Source of the DNA: Acidobacteriota bacterium
GTDB taxonomy: Bacteria; Acidobacteriota; Thermoanaerobaculia; Multivoradales; SZUA-115
Assembly: GCA_024277255.1 (NCBI GenBank)
Contig: JAJRVQ010000177.1
Span: 1-64,000, forward strand
Length of the DNA: 64,000 nucleotides
Direction of reading: 5' to 3'
In this document: in pieces, positions 19,601 to 29,300 of the stretch
Layout of the letters: each line of letters begins with the position of its first letter
How positions within the stretch are numbered: position 1 is the stretch's first letter
Notes under the pieces: model-generated
The model's input: the letters and a program-made list of their open reading frames with translations, nothing else
Told to the model about the DNA's origin: nothing
The model's database searches: none
Position numbers and translations under genes: made by a program

Positions 19601-20466
19601 TGTTTCCCGCCAAGTTCGACTACTACCGCGCCTCCACCGTCCAGGAGGCGCTCGACCTGCTGGACGCCCACGACGAGGCCAAGCTGTTGGCCGGCGGCCA
19701 TAGCTTGATCCCGATGATGAAGCTGCGGCTGGCCCAGCCGCCAGCCTTGATCGATATCGGTCGCATCGCCGAACTGTCAGGGATTTCCCGCGACGGCTCC
19801 TCGATGCGCATTGGTGCCCTCACCCGCCATGCGGAGATCGCCGCCTCCGAGTTGCTGCACCGGGAGTGTCCGCTGATCGCCGAGGCGGCGAGCAAGATCG
19901 GTGACCCGCAGGTGCGCAACAAGGGGACGATCGGCGGCAACATCGCCCACGCCGACCCGGCCTCCGACCTGCCGGCGGTGCTCATCGCCAGCGGTGCGAC
20001 GATCCATCTACTCGCTGCCGGCGGCAGCCGGGAGGTGGCCGCCGGAGAGTTCTTCGTCGGCCTGCTGACCACCGCCCTGGGCGCCAACGAGGTCATCACC
20101 CACCTCTCGGTTCCCGCTCAGCCGGCCAACAGCGGTTCGAGCTACCTCAAGGTCGAGCACCCCGCTTCCGGCTACGCCGTCTGCGGCGCGGCGGCCATCG
20201 TCACCCTGGGGGCGGACGGCAACTGCTCCGCCGCGGCGCTCTGTTACAACGGCATCACCGACAGCGCCTGCAACGCCGAAGCGGTGGCCGGCGCGCTTGC
20301 CGGCGGCGCCTTGGACGATGCGACCATCGGGGCGGCGGTCGACGACCATCTCGCCATCAGCGATCCGTTGGGCGATGTCCACGCCTCCGGCGAGTACCGC
20401 CTCCACCTGGCCAAGGTCTACGGCAAACGGGCGCTGAAACGGGCACGGGACCGGGCGCGGGCCTGA
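19600..20466 (+). CDS. coxM: FAD-binding subunit of second molybdenum hydroxylase
   Basis: A protein of 288 aa; the start overlaps the coxL stop by 1 nt. It begins MFPAKFDYYRASTVQEAL and carries both FAD loops, AKLLAGGHSLIPMM and KGTIGGNIAHADPASDLP. The C-terminal GEYRLHLAKVYGKRAL matches the family. It completes the heterotrimer with the two preceding subunits. Confidence 0.92.
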
Positions 20467-21440
20467 TGGGCGCCCGCGGGCCGACGGAGGACTCTCCTTC
20501 GCCGGCCCTGCCCGCTGCGGCGGCCTCGATCGAGGCGCTCCAGGCAGCCCTGGGAGAGGTCGGCTACCTCGCCGAGCGCGGCCTGGCCACCTCGATCTTC
20601 CTCGCCCTCAAACTCGATCGCCCCCTGCTCCTCGAAGGCGAGGCGGGAGTCGGCAAGACCGAGGTGGCCAAGGCGCTGGCGACCAGCCTCGATCGGCGGT
20701 TGATCCGCCTGCAGTGCTACGAGGGGCTCGACCTGGCATCGGCCGTCTACGAGTGGGACTACGCCCGCCAGCTGCTCCACATCCGCCTGCTCGAAGCGAG
20801 CGGTGAGACCGTCTCCGCGGGCGGTGAGGACTCCAACACGGAAGCGATACGGCGCCGGATCTACAGCCCGGAGTTCCTCCTGCGGCGCCCTCTGCTCGAA
20901 GCGATCGACCCGGAAGCTCACGCCGGCGGTGCTCCACCGATTCTGCTGATCGACGAACTCGACCGCGCGGACGAAGAGTTCGAGGCCTTCCTGCTCGAAG
21001 TGCTCTCCGACTTCCAGGTGACGGTGCCGGAGCTGGGCACCATCGCAGCGACGGCACCGCCGATCGTCGTCATCACCTCGAACCGCACCCGCGATCTCCA
21101 CGATGCGCTGCGCCGTCGCTGCCTCTACCGCTGGGTCGACTATCCCGACTTCGAACGCGAGCTGGCCATCGTGCGCGCCAGAGTCCCGGGCGCCGGCGAG
21201 GCACTGAGCCGCCGGCTGGTGCGCTTCGTCCAAGTCTTGCGCGGCGAGGAGCTTTACAAACGTCCGGGTGTCGCCGAAACGCTCGACTGGGCGGCCGGGC
21301 TGATCGCTCTCGACCGCCAGACCCTCACCGCGGAGGCGATCGAGGCCACCTTGGGGTTGCTGCTCAAGTACCAGGATGACATCGAGCAAGTCAGCGGCGC
21401 CACCGTCGAACGGGCCCTCGCCGAGGCCAACTCCGCTTGA
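20466..21440 (+). CDS. coxD: MoxR-type AAA+ ATPase, CoxD-like maturation factor
   Basis: A protein of 324 aa starting 1 nt inside the coxM stop. Walker A is GEAGVGKTE (residues 58-66), Walker B is LLIDELDRADEEF, and sensor-like ITSNRTRDLHDALRRRC follows. CoxD is a MoxR-type ATPase that, with CoxE, is needed to build the active site of Mo hydroxylases. Its position directly after the three structural genes and before the VWA protein is the canonical cox order. Confidence 0.9.
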   Translation: MGARGPTEDSPSPALPAAAASIEALQAALGEVGYLAERGLATSIFLALKLDRPLLLEGEAGVGKTEVAKALATSLDRRLIRLQCYEGLDLASAVYEWDYARQLLHIRLLEASGETVSAGGEDSNTEAIRRRIYSPEFLLRRPLLEAIDPEAHAGGAPPILLIDELDRADEEFEAFLLEVLSDFQVTVPELGTIAATAPPIVVITSNRTRDLHDALRRRCLYRWVDYPDFERELAIVRARVPGAGEALSRRLVRFVQVLRGEELYKRPGVAETLDWAAGLIALDRQTLTAEAIEATLGLLLKYQDDIEQVSGATVERALAEANSA

Positions 21441-21442
21441 CC

Positions 21443-22639
21443 ATGGCGCCCGGCCACGCCAGTCCCGGCGACGCCATTCCCGGACAAGCCAGTCCCGGCC
21501 GGCAGGGCGGACAGCTCCTCGCCAACCTGATCCACTTCGGCAGGCTGTTGCGACGGCTGGGAATCGGCGCCAGCGGCGAACAGACGGCGACCCTGAACCG
21601 CGCCCTCTCCCACCTGGCGCTCGACCGGCGGTGCGACGTCAAGGCGGCGGCACGGGCCGTCTATCTCAGCCGGCGGGAGCAACAGCCCCTGTTCGACCGC
21701 GCCTTCGACCTCTTCTTTCATCCCCAACATCGAGCCGGCGCCGGCCTCGACCTCGGCCGGCTGCTGCACCGTTCAACGCAGGTCGAGCAGCGCAAAATCG
21801 CCCCCCTGGCCACGGCGGCCGAGGGCGAGCCGAGCCGCGAGGCGGAGCAACCGGTAATCGAGCCGAACTTCACCTTCAGCCAACGCGAACTGCTGCGCCA
21901 CAAAGACTTCGCCGAACTGACCGCCGAGGAAGCAGGTCAGTTGCAGGATCTCCTCCGCCGCTTTCCCCTCACCCTCGACCGCCGCCGCACGCGCCGCCAT
22001 CAGCGCGCCCGGCGCGGCCGCGAGTTCGATTTGCGCCGCACGCTGCGCACCAGCCTGCGCCGTGGCGGTGAGTGCTCCCAGCTGGCCTGGAAGCGGCGCA
22101 AGACGAAGCCCCGGCCGCTGGTCGTCCTCTGCGACGTCAGCGGATCGATGGAGGGCTACTCGCGGATCCTGCTCCAGTTCCTCTACGCCGCCGGCAACCG
22201 CGTCGCCCGTTACCAGGCCTTCGCCTTCGGCACCCGGCTGACCTGCCTGACCCGGCAGCTGGCCCACCGCGACGTCGACAGCGCCCTGAAACAGGCCGCC
22301 GCCGCGGTGGTCGACTGGGGAGGCGGCACCCGCATCGGCGAGGCGCTGCACCGCTTCAACTACGACTGGGGCCGCCGCGTTCTCGGCCAGGGTGCGGTCG
22401 TCCTGCTGATCAGCGACGGCTGGGATCGCGGCGACACCGCGCTGCTCGAAAGCGAGATCGCCCGCCTCCACCGCAGCTGCGAGCGGCTGATCTGGCTCAA
22501 CCCGCTCCTCGGCCAACCGGGTTACCAACCCCTCACCCGCGGCATGGTCGCGGCTCTACCTCACGTCGACGACTTCCTGCCGGTGCACAACCTGGCCAGC
22601 CTGGAGCAGCTGGCCAAGGCACTGCAGTACTTGAGCTAG
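21443..22639 (+). CDS. coxE: VWA-domain protein, CoxE-like
   Basis: A protein of 398 aa from the ATG at 21443; an in-frame TTG at 21437 overlapping the coxD stop is an alternative start. The C-terminal VWA domain has the MIDAS motif VLCDVSGSMEGYS (DxSxS) and later ISDGWDRGDTALL. The arginine-rich middle region (RRRTRRHQRARRGREF) is typical of CoxE. It works with the MoxR ATPase in metal-centre maturation. Its TAG stop shares the tetranucleotide CTAG with the stop of the convergent radical SAM gene, so the RiPP cluster abuts it with no spacer. Confidence 0.88.
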   Translation: MAPGHASPGDAIPGQASPGRQGGQLLANLIHFGRLLRRLGIGASGEQTATLNRALSHLALDRRCDVKAAARAVYLSRREQQPLFDRAFDLFFHPQHRAGAGLDLGRLLHRSTQVEQRKIAPLATAAEGEPSREAEQPVIEPNFTFSQRELLRHKDFAELTAEEAGQLQDLLRRFPLTLDRRRTRRHQRARRGREFDLRRTLRTSLRRGGECSQLAWKRRKTKPRPLVVLCDVSGSMEGYSRILLQFLYAAGNRVARYQAFAFGTRLTCLTRQLAHRDVDSALKQAAAAVVDWGGGTRIGEALHRFNYDWGRRVLGQGAVVLLISDGWDRGDTALLESEIARLHRSCERLIWLNPLLGQPGYQPLTRGMVAALPHVDDFLPVHNLASLEQLAKALQYLS

Positions 22640-24711
22640 CTGGCGAGAAGCGCCAGGGCGCTCGGCGCTTCGGCGCGTTGGATCTCGGCATTGCCGGCGA
22701 GGCAGTTGCCGACGACCATCTGTTCGACCCACAGCTCGACGCGGCGCACACCGCGCAGCTTCGCCGCCCGTTGGGTCCAATCGGTGGCGTCGATTCTGAA
22801 GGTCATGGCGGGAGTGCTTTCCGGCTCCGCCAGCGGATGGCTGTAGGTCACCTCCCTGGCGATGCTCTCGAAGGTGGCCAACCAGTCATGATCCGAGATG
22901 AAGGTGGCCTCACCGTGCATGCCGTGGTGCGGCAGGAGGATCGACTGTTGCTGGTAGTGGCACAGGCTGTCGAGATAGGGAAGGTCCGGATAGCATCGCG
23001 TCAAGTGCTCCCGAACGACCGCGAAGAAAGAGTCGGCCCGGATGGCGGCCTGAACGAAGAGCCAGTAGCAGGGTTCCACCTGGAAGATCAGTCCGGGCAA
23101 CTCGTCGATGTCCATGAAGACCAGCGCATCGCGGTCGGCGAGATAGCCTTCGAGGTGGGCCCGGATCCGGTCGCGCCAGGCCACGGTGGCGGCGGACCGG
23201 TGGAGCGCCTCGACCAGCCCGTCGTAGAAGTCGGCGTAAGAGACTTGATGAACGAAACGCAGATAAAGGGCGATCCCGCGGGTCAGGCCGAAGCTGTGCA
23301 GCCCCTTCATGTAGGCCGCCCAGATACCCATCTCCACCCAATCGGCACGCGAGTAGCTGGAGGTCTTGACCAGCAGGCGGCTGCGCGTCTCGCGCTCGTC
23401 GTTGCACGGACCCCGCTCGCGGGCCCCGTGGTTCAGCAAGACGTAGCGCTCCTCGGTCTCGATCGCCCAACGCTCCATCGATTCCACGTCGGCCACCGGA
23501 GCGTTGGGCAGAACCTCGTAGGGAAAGACGAAGTAGTGACCGTGGATTCCCCACTCCATGAGATCGGTGAAGCAACGGCGCCACAGTTCGGGCCGGTCCC
23601 CGGGCATCCCCTGGATCAGTTGCGCGGAAACCGCAACCTCGTCGTGAATCAGCCGGCGCGCCACCTCGATCTGCTTCTTCGCCGAGATGTTCTGCCGCTT
23701 CGCCGCGGCGAGGACCTCGGGACTGGTGTGTTGAATCGATAGCGTGTGAATCGACAAGAGTCCCGCGTCGTGGAGCGTCTTGACCAGCGCGAGACTCTGC
23801 TCCGGATTGTTCTTCGCCGTGTTGTACGAAAAGGACTGCGGAAAGCCGTAGGTGCGCCTGGCCTGGGCGAGCAGCTCCCCCACCTCCTGGTCTCTCTTCA
23901 ACATTCCGAAGTTGGCGTCGGAGCACATGACGTAGCCGACCCCAACCCGTCCGAACCAGTCGATCTCCCGCCGCACGCGCTCCATCTCCACCTGGCGCAC
24001 CTTGGAGAAGGTATTCGAGCCCCAATCACAGAAGGTGCACTGGAAGGGGCAGCCGCGGTTGGTCTCCCAGACGGCCACGTTGACTCCCCCGCGGTTGGCC
24101 TCGATCATCGCCTCGTAGACGGCGCTCTGCTCCAGATAGGGGCTGAATTGCAGGTCGGTGGGCAACTGGGCGGGACCGGTCGAGATCGGCCGTCCGGTCT
24201 CGTCTCGAACGTAGAGACCGGGCAGGTCGGCGCAGTCGCCAGCCACCGCCGCGGGTCCCGACTTGGCGCGGACAACCCGTTCCAGGAGCTTGCTGAAGGT
24301 GACCTCGCCGTCCTGTACGGCGATGAGGTCGATGTAAGGATGGTCGAGGAAGATGTCCGGGTCCTTGCAATCCGGATGGGGTCCCCCGGCGACCACCAGG
24401 CAGTTCGGATTATGCGCCTTGATCGCCTCCGCAATCTGACACTGAAGGCCCCAATTCCAGGTGTAGCAACTCAGACCGAGGACATCGATCCTCTTGTCGT
24501 TGTGCTGAGCCAGGAGTTCAGGGGCCGGCAGCATGTCGTTGATCGGGGCGAGCCACTCGACCTCCTCGACGCCCTCCCCCGTCTTTTCCCAGTAGGTCTT
24601 GAGTAACCCCCAGACGAGAGGAAGAAAGAGCATGGCAACGCCGGGAGCGGAGATCTCCGCGTACTGCGGTTGAGAAATGAGGACTCGGTCGGGTTCGGCG
24701 CGTACGGGCAT
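22636..24711 (-). CDS. B12-binding-type radical SAM protein, probable RiPP C-methyltransferase
   Basis: A protein of 691 aa. The ATG at 24711 has a clear ribosome site (TAGGAG) overlapping the P450 stop region. The N-terminal 150 residues resemble a cobalamin-binding Rossmann domain (VLISQPQYAEIS, LVVAGGPHPDCKDP), although the DxHxxG cobalt ligand is absent, as in many members. The radical SAM cluster is C221-x3-C225-x2-C228 (RGCPFQCTFCDWG). A long C-terminal region of about 250 residues is substrate-specific. Such enzymes methylate unactivated carbons, as PoyB/PoyC do in polytheonamide biosynthesis. Methylation of the local core peptide is inferred from context. It is the last gene of the cluster. 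Confidence 0.8.
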   Translation of the reverse strand: MPVRAEPDRVLISQPQYAEISAPGVAMLFLPLVWGLLKTYWEKTGEGVEEVEWLAPINDMLPAPELLAQHNDKRIDVLGLSCYTWNWGLQCQIAEAIKAHNPNCLVVAGGPHPDCKDPDIFLDHPYIDLIAVQDGEVTFSKLLERVVRAKSGPAAVAGDCADLPGLYVRDETGRPISTGPAQLPTDLQFSPYLEQSAVYEAMIEANRGGVNVAVWETNRGCPFQCTFCDWGSNTFSKVRQVEMERVRREIDWFGRVGVGYVMCSDANFGMLKRDQEVGELLAQARRTYGFPQSFSYNTAKNNPEQSLALVKTLHDAGLLSIHTLSIQHTSPEVLAAAKRQNISAKKQIEVARRLIHDEVAVSAQLIQGMPGDRPELWRRCFTDLMEWGIHGHYFVFPYEVLPNAPVADVESMERWAIETEERYVLLNHGARERGPCNDERETRSRLLVKTSSYSRADWVEMGIWAAYMKGLHSFGLTRGIALYLRFVHQVSYADFYDGLVEALHRSAATVAWRDRIRAHLEGYLADRDALVFMDIDELPGLIFQVEPCYWLFVQAAIRADSFFAVVREHLTRCYPDLPYLDSLCHYQQQSILLPHHGMHGEATFISDHDWLATFESIAREVTYSHPLAEPESTPAMTFRIDATDWTQRAAKLRGVRRVELWVEQMVVGNCLAGNAEIQRAEAPSALALLAS

Positions 24712-24719
24712 ATCGACTC

Positions 24720-25904
24720 CTAGCTGAAGTGGACCGGCAGAGCGCGAAGGCTGCGCAGGTAAGGGTTCGGAGCCCACTCCGGTTGCCCGTCCAGACGAAG
24801 CTGCGGACCGGTGGCCAGCTCATGGAGGACGACCTCTCCGACCTGGCGGGCCAAGCGGGCGGCGATGCAGGTCGCCGGACCGCTGCCGAAGGGACGAACG
24901 GCAGAGAGATCGCGCTCGATGTCGAACCGATCGCGGTGGGGAAAGACCGCCGGATCGCGATGGGCGGCGGCGATGGCGAGCAACACCAGATCACCCGCCG
25001 CCAGCCGTTGCCCCTCAATATCCGTCTCGAAGCGGGTCACCCGCGGAACGAAGCGGCCGACGTGGCGCCAGCGCAACAGTTCGAGCACCGCGCGATCGGG
25101 CTGATCGAGGAAAGCCTGGCGAACCGCAGGGTTCTCAGCCAGGCTCCAGCCTCCGATACCGATCAAGCTCTCCAAGGGGTCGATGCCGGCGGTCAGCAGC
25201 GAGCGGACCAGGCGGCGCACGGTCTCGGGCGGCAGCTCGGCGGACAGCTCGGCGAGCATCCCGTCGGCGGATTCACCGGCGATACGATCGATCTCTTCGC
25301 CGATGCGGTGGGCGCAGCGCAAGGCGTGCTCGGCCCCTTGCGGCCCCGACCTGACCTGCGCTGCCAAGAGAAAACTCCGGACATCGCTGGCGAAAGCCGC
25401 CCGGCGCTCGTGCGGCACGCCGAGGAGACCCGCCATGATTCCCTCCGCGATCGGGCGAGCCAACGTCCCGTATAGATCGATCGAGCCCACCGCCTGACGG
25501 CTCGAAAGCCAACTCTTCACCCGCTCGCGCGCCTTGGCGAGCAACGGTGGGAAGAGGTCCGGCGAGAGGGCTCGAGCAGCCACCGTGCGCAAGGCGGCGT
25601 GGGCCTCGCCATCGAGCTGGGAGAGCGACAATTCGAAGTCGTCGGTGAGAATCGACGGCGGCAGTTGCTCGTAGGTCTGTCGCAGGCTGGGGTTGCCCAG
25701 CAAGTGGCGTGAGAAACGGGGATCGGTCAGCCCCTCGATCACCCCTTTGTAGCCGGCGACCACCCAGATCCCCGGGGCGATGGTTACGATCGGTCCCGCC
25801 TCGCGCAGCCGGTCATAGGCCGGGTAGGGGTCGGCCAGGAATGCGGGGTCGGCCAGATCGAGGGGAACCGTGCGGACCGTTCCATTGTGGTTCGAACCGC
25901 TCAT
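24720..25904 (-). CDS. cytochrome P450 with unusual I-helix
   Basis: A protein of 394 aa from the ATG at 25904, which overlaps the stop of the preceding unknown gene. The K-helix ExxR is E275-L-L-R278. The heme loop is PFGSGPATCIAA with Cys346 as thiolate ligand; the usual Gly two residues after Cys is Ala. The I-helix, normally AGxxTT, reads AGIDPLES (239-246), so the conserved Thr that helps protonate the oxygen intermediate is missing. That is seen in P450s doing atypical chemistry such as C-C coupling or N-O/S oxidation. Its position inside the RiPP cluster suggests oxidative tailoring of the peptide. No ferredoxin gene is adjacent. Confidence 0.88.
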   Translation of the reverse strand: MSGSNHNGTVRTVPLDLADPAFLADPYPAYDRLREAGPIVTIAPGIWVVAGYKGVIEGLTDPRFSRHLLGNPSLRQTYEQLPPSILTDDFELSLSQLDGEAHAALRTVAARALSPDLFPPLLAKARERVKSWLSSRQAVGSIDLYGTLARPIAEGIMAGLLGVPHERRAAFASDVRSFLLAAQVRSGPQGAEHALRCAHRIGEEIDRIAGESADGMLAELSAELPPETVRRLVRSLLTAGIDPLESLIGIGGWSLAENPAVRQAFLDQPDRAVLELLRWRHVGRFVPRVTRFETDIEGQRLAAGDLVLLAIAAAHRDPAVFPHRDRFDIERDLSAVRPFGSGPATCIAARLARQVGEVVLHELATGPQLRLDGQPEWAPNPYLRSLRALPVHFS

Positions 25905-26392
25905 TGCACTTTGGGGAGCCGGCCTTGCGCCGTCACCCGGATCCGGGAGTGACGGCCGAAGAGAAAGTCGGCTCCACCGAGCACGACTCCCATCGGATGC
26001 TGGGGAACCCGCTCGATCGGCGGCACGTAGAACCACCACGAGAAAGCCAGCCCGATACCCTCGGGCCAGCGCGCTCGGGGAATCGTCAGCCTTCGACTCC
26101 ACGTCCCCGCCTCTTCTTCGGCCACCCGGGGAGGAAGTTCGTGGATAAGTTCTCCGCCGGCGCCGACGACCCGGCCGAGGAGTGGAACGCTCCCCACCTG
26201 GGTCCAGGTGATGAGGGCTTCATCGGGGGCCTCGTGGGCGACCGTTTCGAGGGTCACCCGGCAGGCGGGAAACTGGATCGGAAAGTGGGACGGGGGCCAG
26301 TGGAAGTAACGCTCCCACCCAGGATCGAGGTCAGTCCTGTTGACAGTCTCAGCCACAGTCTCAGTCACGGTCTTGCTCACGGTTTCGTTCAC
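25901..26392 (-). CDS. unknown protein of the RiPP cluster
   Basis: A protein of 163 aa from a GTG at 26392 that overlaps the LanM stop (GTGA); a GTG at 26431 would add 13 residues. The N-terminus is a run of Thr-Val/Glu tetrad-like units (ETVSKTVTETVAETVNRT), followed by an aromatic-rich domain with WERYFHWPPSHFPIQFP and FSWWFYVPP. I recognise no family, no signal peptide and no catalytic motif. It has one Cys and is not Ser/Cys-rich, so it is not a second precursor. Tight coupling to the LanM and P450 genes on both sides argues that it takes part in maturation, perhaps as a binding or scaffold protein. Confidence 0.65.
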   Translation of the reverse strand: MNETVSKTVTETVAETVNRTDLDPGWERYFHWPPSHFPIQFPACRVTLETVAHEAPDEALITWTQVGSVPLLGRVVGAGGELIHELPPRVAEEEAGTWSRRLTIPRARWPEGIGLAFSWWFYVPPIERVPQHPMGVVLGGADFLFGRHSRIRVTAQGRLPKVQ

Positions 26393-29300
26393 CTTTGTCT
26401 CGACAGATCCGGCAATCTCGGCGAGGAGCACGGTTGCGCCAACCGCAACGCTCCCCAGGCCACAGCGCCCAGGCCGTCGATGGTTGAGAGGTCGTGTAGA
26501 TCGTCGCCATGGCGGTCCGGGAACCAGCTGCCGGTGACCGCCTTGCGCTGGACGAACTCCTCGATACAGCTGCGAGCCAGCCGCGGTTCTCCGGTGGATC
26601 GCCGTGCGTGCGCGAGATCGAGCTCGATGGCATCGAGAAGCTCGGTGGATGAGGCGCGCTCGAAGGCAGGCGCCAGAGATCTAGGAAGGGCTCGGCGGGT
26701 GAGCTGTTCGCCCACACCGCGCGGCGACGGCAGGATGGCGCACAGGGCACGCCCCAGCTCGGCAAGCTCCTCATCCTCGGAAATCTCCAGGGCACGGGCC
26801 AGACCGCCCGCGGTGTCGGGAAGACCACCGAGGGCGAGGGCGCTGGCACCGTTGGATGCTGCCGGGACGGTTCCGGTGCCGTTGAGTCCAGGCGGTAGGG
26901 TGAGTGGCGCGCGCCCACCCGTCTTCCACCCCACAGCCTCCCCCGGCCACAGCGCGGCGAGCAGAGCGCGGGCCAGCTGCGGCGCACGCGGATGACTGAT
27001 GGCGCTCAGCGCCCACAAAAGCCCGACAGCGCCACCAGCGGAGGAGATCGCCCAGGAATCCGTACACTGGGCCACCAGCTGTTCGAACGGGGGGAGCGCG
27101 TCGGCGTAGCGTTGGGCGAGCCGCTGAAGCTCCGGATCCTCCAGCACTCTTCCCACCTCGTCGAGAGCGACCAGTTGCGCACCAACTCCGTAGATGACAC
27201 CGCAGGGAGTCCGCGTCGGATCGGGCGGCACCGCCGGCCACCGTTCGATCGCCATGCGAGCACTGTGGCGCGCTGAGGCCAGGGTATCGAGCGCCGCTTG
27301 CCCCCACCGCGCCTCTCCGCTGGCCTTCGCCAGGTGGGCAAGGAGGCGGGCCCATCCCGCCGACCCCGGAGTGGTCGGGCGAATCACTTCCAGCACCTTG
27401 CACCGCATCTGCGGTTGATCGACGACTCCCAACCAGGCCAGCTCGCCCCGCTCGCCGCGGCGCCCGGCGGCGAGAACGCGGTCGGCGATCGAACCCGCCA
27501 GCTCCAGGGGATCGAACTCGCGCCGCCCGCTGGCAGCCGCCGTGCCGCGCTCTCGCCCCTGTCTCGCGGGCAGGGCCTTGGGCGGATGGCTACCGGTGGC
27601 GAAGCAGGATCGCAGGGTGGCCACATGGCTGTCGAGGTCGAAGTCGTCGAGGCCGTCGAGTCGCCGCCGGGCGGTAGCCAGCGGGGAGAGCAGGAAGTGG
27701 TCGGCCACCACCAGGCCACGGGCCGACAGCAGATCGCGACCGGAGGCGGCGATGCGAAAGGCCGGAATGTCGAGGCCGCGCAGCTGTGCGATCTCACTAT
27801 CCACGATGGCTACTTCACTCGCATCCCAGCCCTCGCCTCCTCGGGCCCCACGCATCAGTCTTTCGAAATAGAGGTCGCGAGTCACGCCGTCGGTCAGCAG
27901 CCGGGTCTGCACGCTCTCCTGCACCAGCCGCTGGCAGGTCCAGGTGTCGCGCACGATGATCCGCAGTTCGCACCCTTCGAGGCTGGCCAGACATCTCGCC
28001 ACCCCTTGGCGGTGAATCGTCAGCCGATGATGAAGGTCCCGATAGCCGGCGACGACTTCGTCGATGTAGTCGCTGGGTCGCACCGCTTCGCCGTCGAGGA
28101 TGGGCACGAAACCCTCCTTGGACCAGCTCACGTGACCCGAATCGGTCAACTCGGGCTCGACTCCGAGCTGCCTACCCTCGACGAGTTTCAGCCGGTAGGG
28201 GCTGGCGAGCGAACGCTGCGGCGAGAGCGCCCCGAGATCCACCGCTTCGACCCCGTCACCCACCGGGCTACGGTAGGCCACGACGCCTATCGGCAGAACC
28301 GTCTCCTCGATCGAGGCCATCAACCCTCGTTCGACGGCGAGCAGATCGTCGCCGCCGGCGAACTGCGGTGGTTGCAGAGCCATCTCCAGGTCGACGAAAT
28401 GGGGCTCGTCACCATGGGCGACCAGGTTGTCCAACCAGAAATCACGGGCAGCCAGGAGCTGAAGCAAACGCAAGGTCTGCCCCATGCGCCGGTAGAAGCG
28501 GCGCACGCCGGCGATATCCGAGCATTCCTGATGTTCGATGAAGGCCTCCCAGGTCCTTCCCGAACGAACCAAGATCGGCCGTTGGGGGAGATCCAGAAGG
28601 GTCGCAAGGTCCTGCCAGCAGCGGGCGATCTCCAGTTGCTTCGGCTTGTAGACCACCCGACCGCTCGCGCTTTCGAGAATGAGAACCGAGCGGCCACCCT
28701 CGTGCAGATCGCCGGCGTCGGCCTCTACCCTGCGCACTGGCAGAATCCGCACGCCGAGTTCGGATTCGATCGCCTCGGCATCCTCTGCCAACCGGCCCAC
28801 GAACTCCTGCGCCATCTCCGACCAATGATCGACGACCACGGCCAGCAGGCGGCCGAGAACCGGGTAGCGGTCGAGCCGCTCACCCCATGCTTCTCCATCG
28901 CTACCGAGCGACGCGGTGGGCGGCGGCGCCTCTTGGCTCCACCCCTCACCGCTCAGGGCCGCTGCCGCCTGGTGCGTGTGCAGCTCCTGGTCGAAGACCT
29001 GGATGGCTACCTGCAACAACCGCCGGCCCAGCTGGCGAAGAAGGTCCCAACGGGCCGAGGGTTCGAGCAGGCCGGCGGGCACCGCCGCATCGAGGCGGCG
29101 AGCTCCCAGATGAGTCCAGGGCCAGAGGGCGGCGATAGGTGGTGAAGCACCCTCCAATGAGTAGGGCGGCTCGCCGAGACCGACCAGCGCTTCACGCAGC
29201 GTGCGAGCCCAAGGCGGCAGCGCCTCGCAGGCGGTGACTTCCACCTCGCGCAACCCGTCGAGGGCCGCCGTGGCCTCCAGGGCGCGGGCAGCCACCAGCT

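Noticed and set aside
22072..23742. 556-aa plus-strand ORF spanning coxE and the radical SAM gene
   Set aside because: Overlaps two well-supported genes in the wrong frame and strand. The same applies to long antisense ORFs at 27298-29145 and 31168-32871.
25901..26392. Second RiPP precursor candidate
   Set aside because: Size and location fit, but it lacks a Ser/Thr/Cys-rich C-terminus and any NHLP or Nif11 leader.
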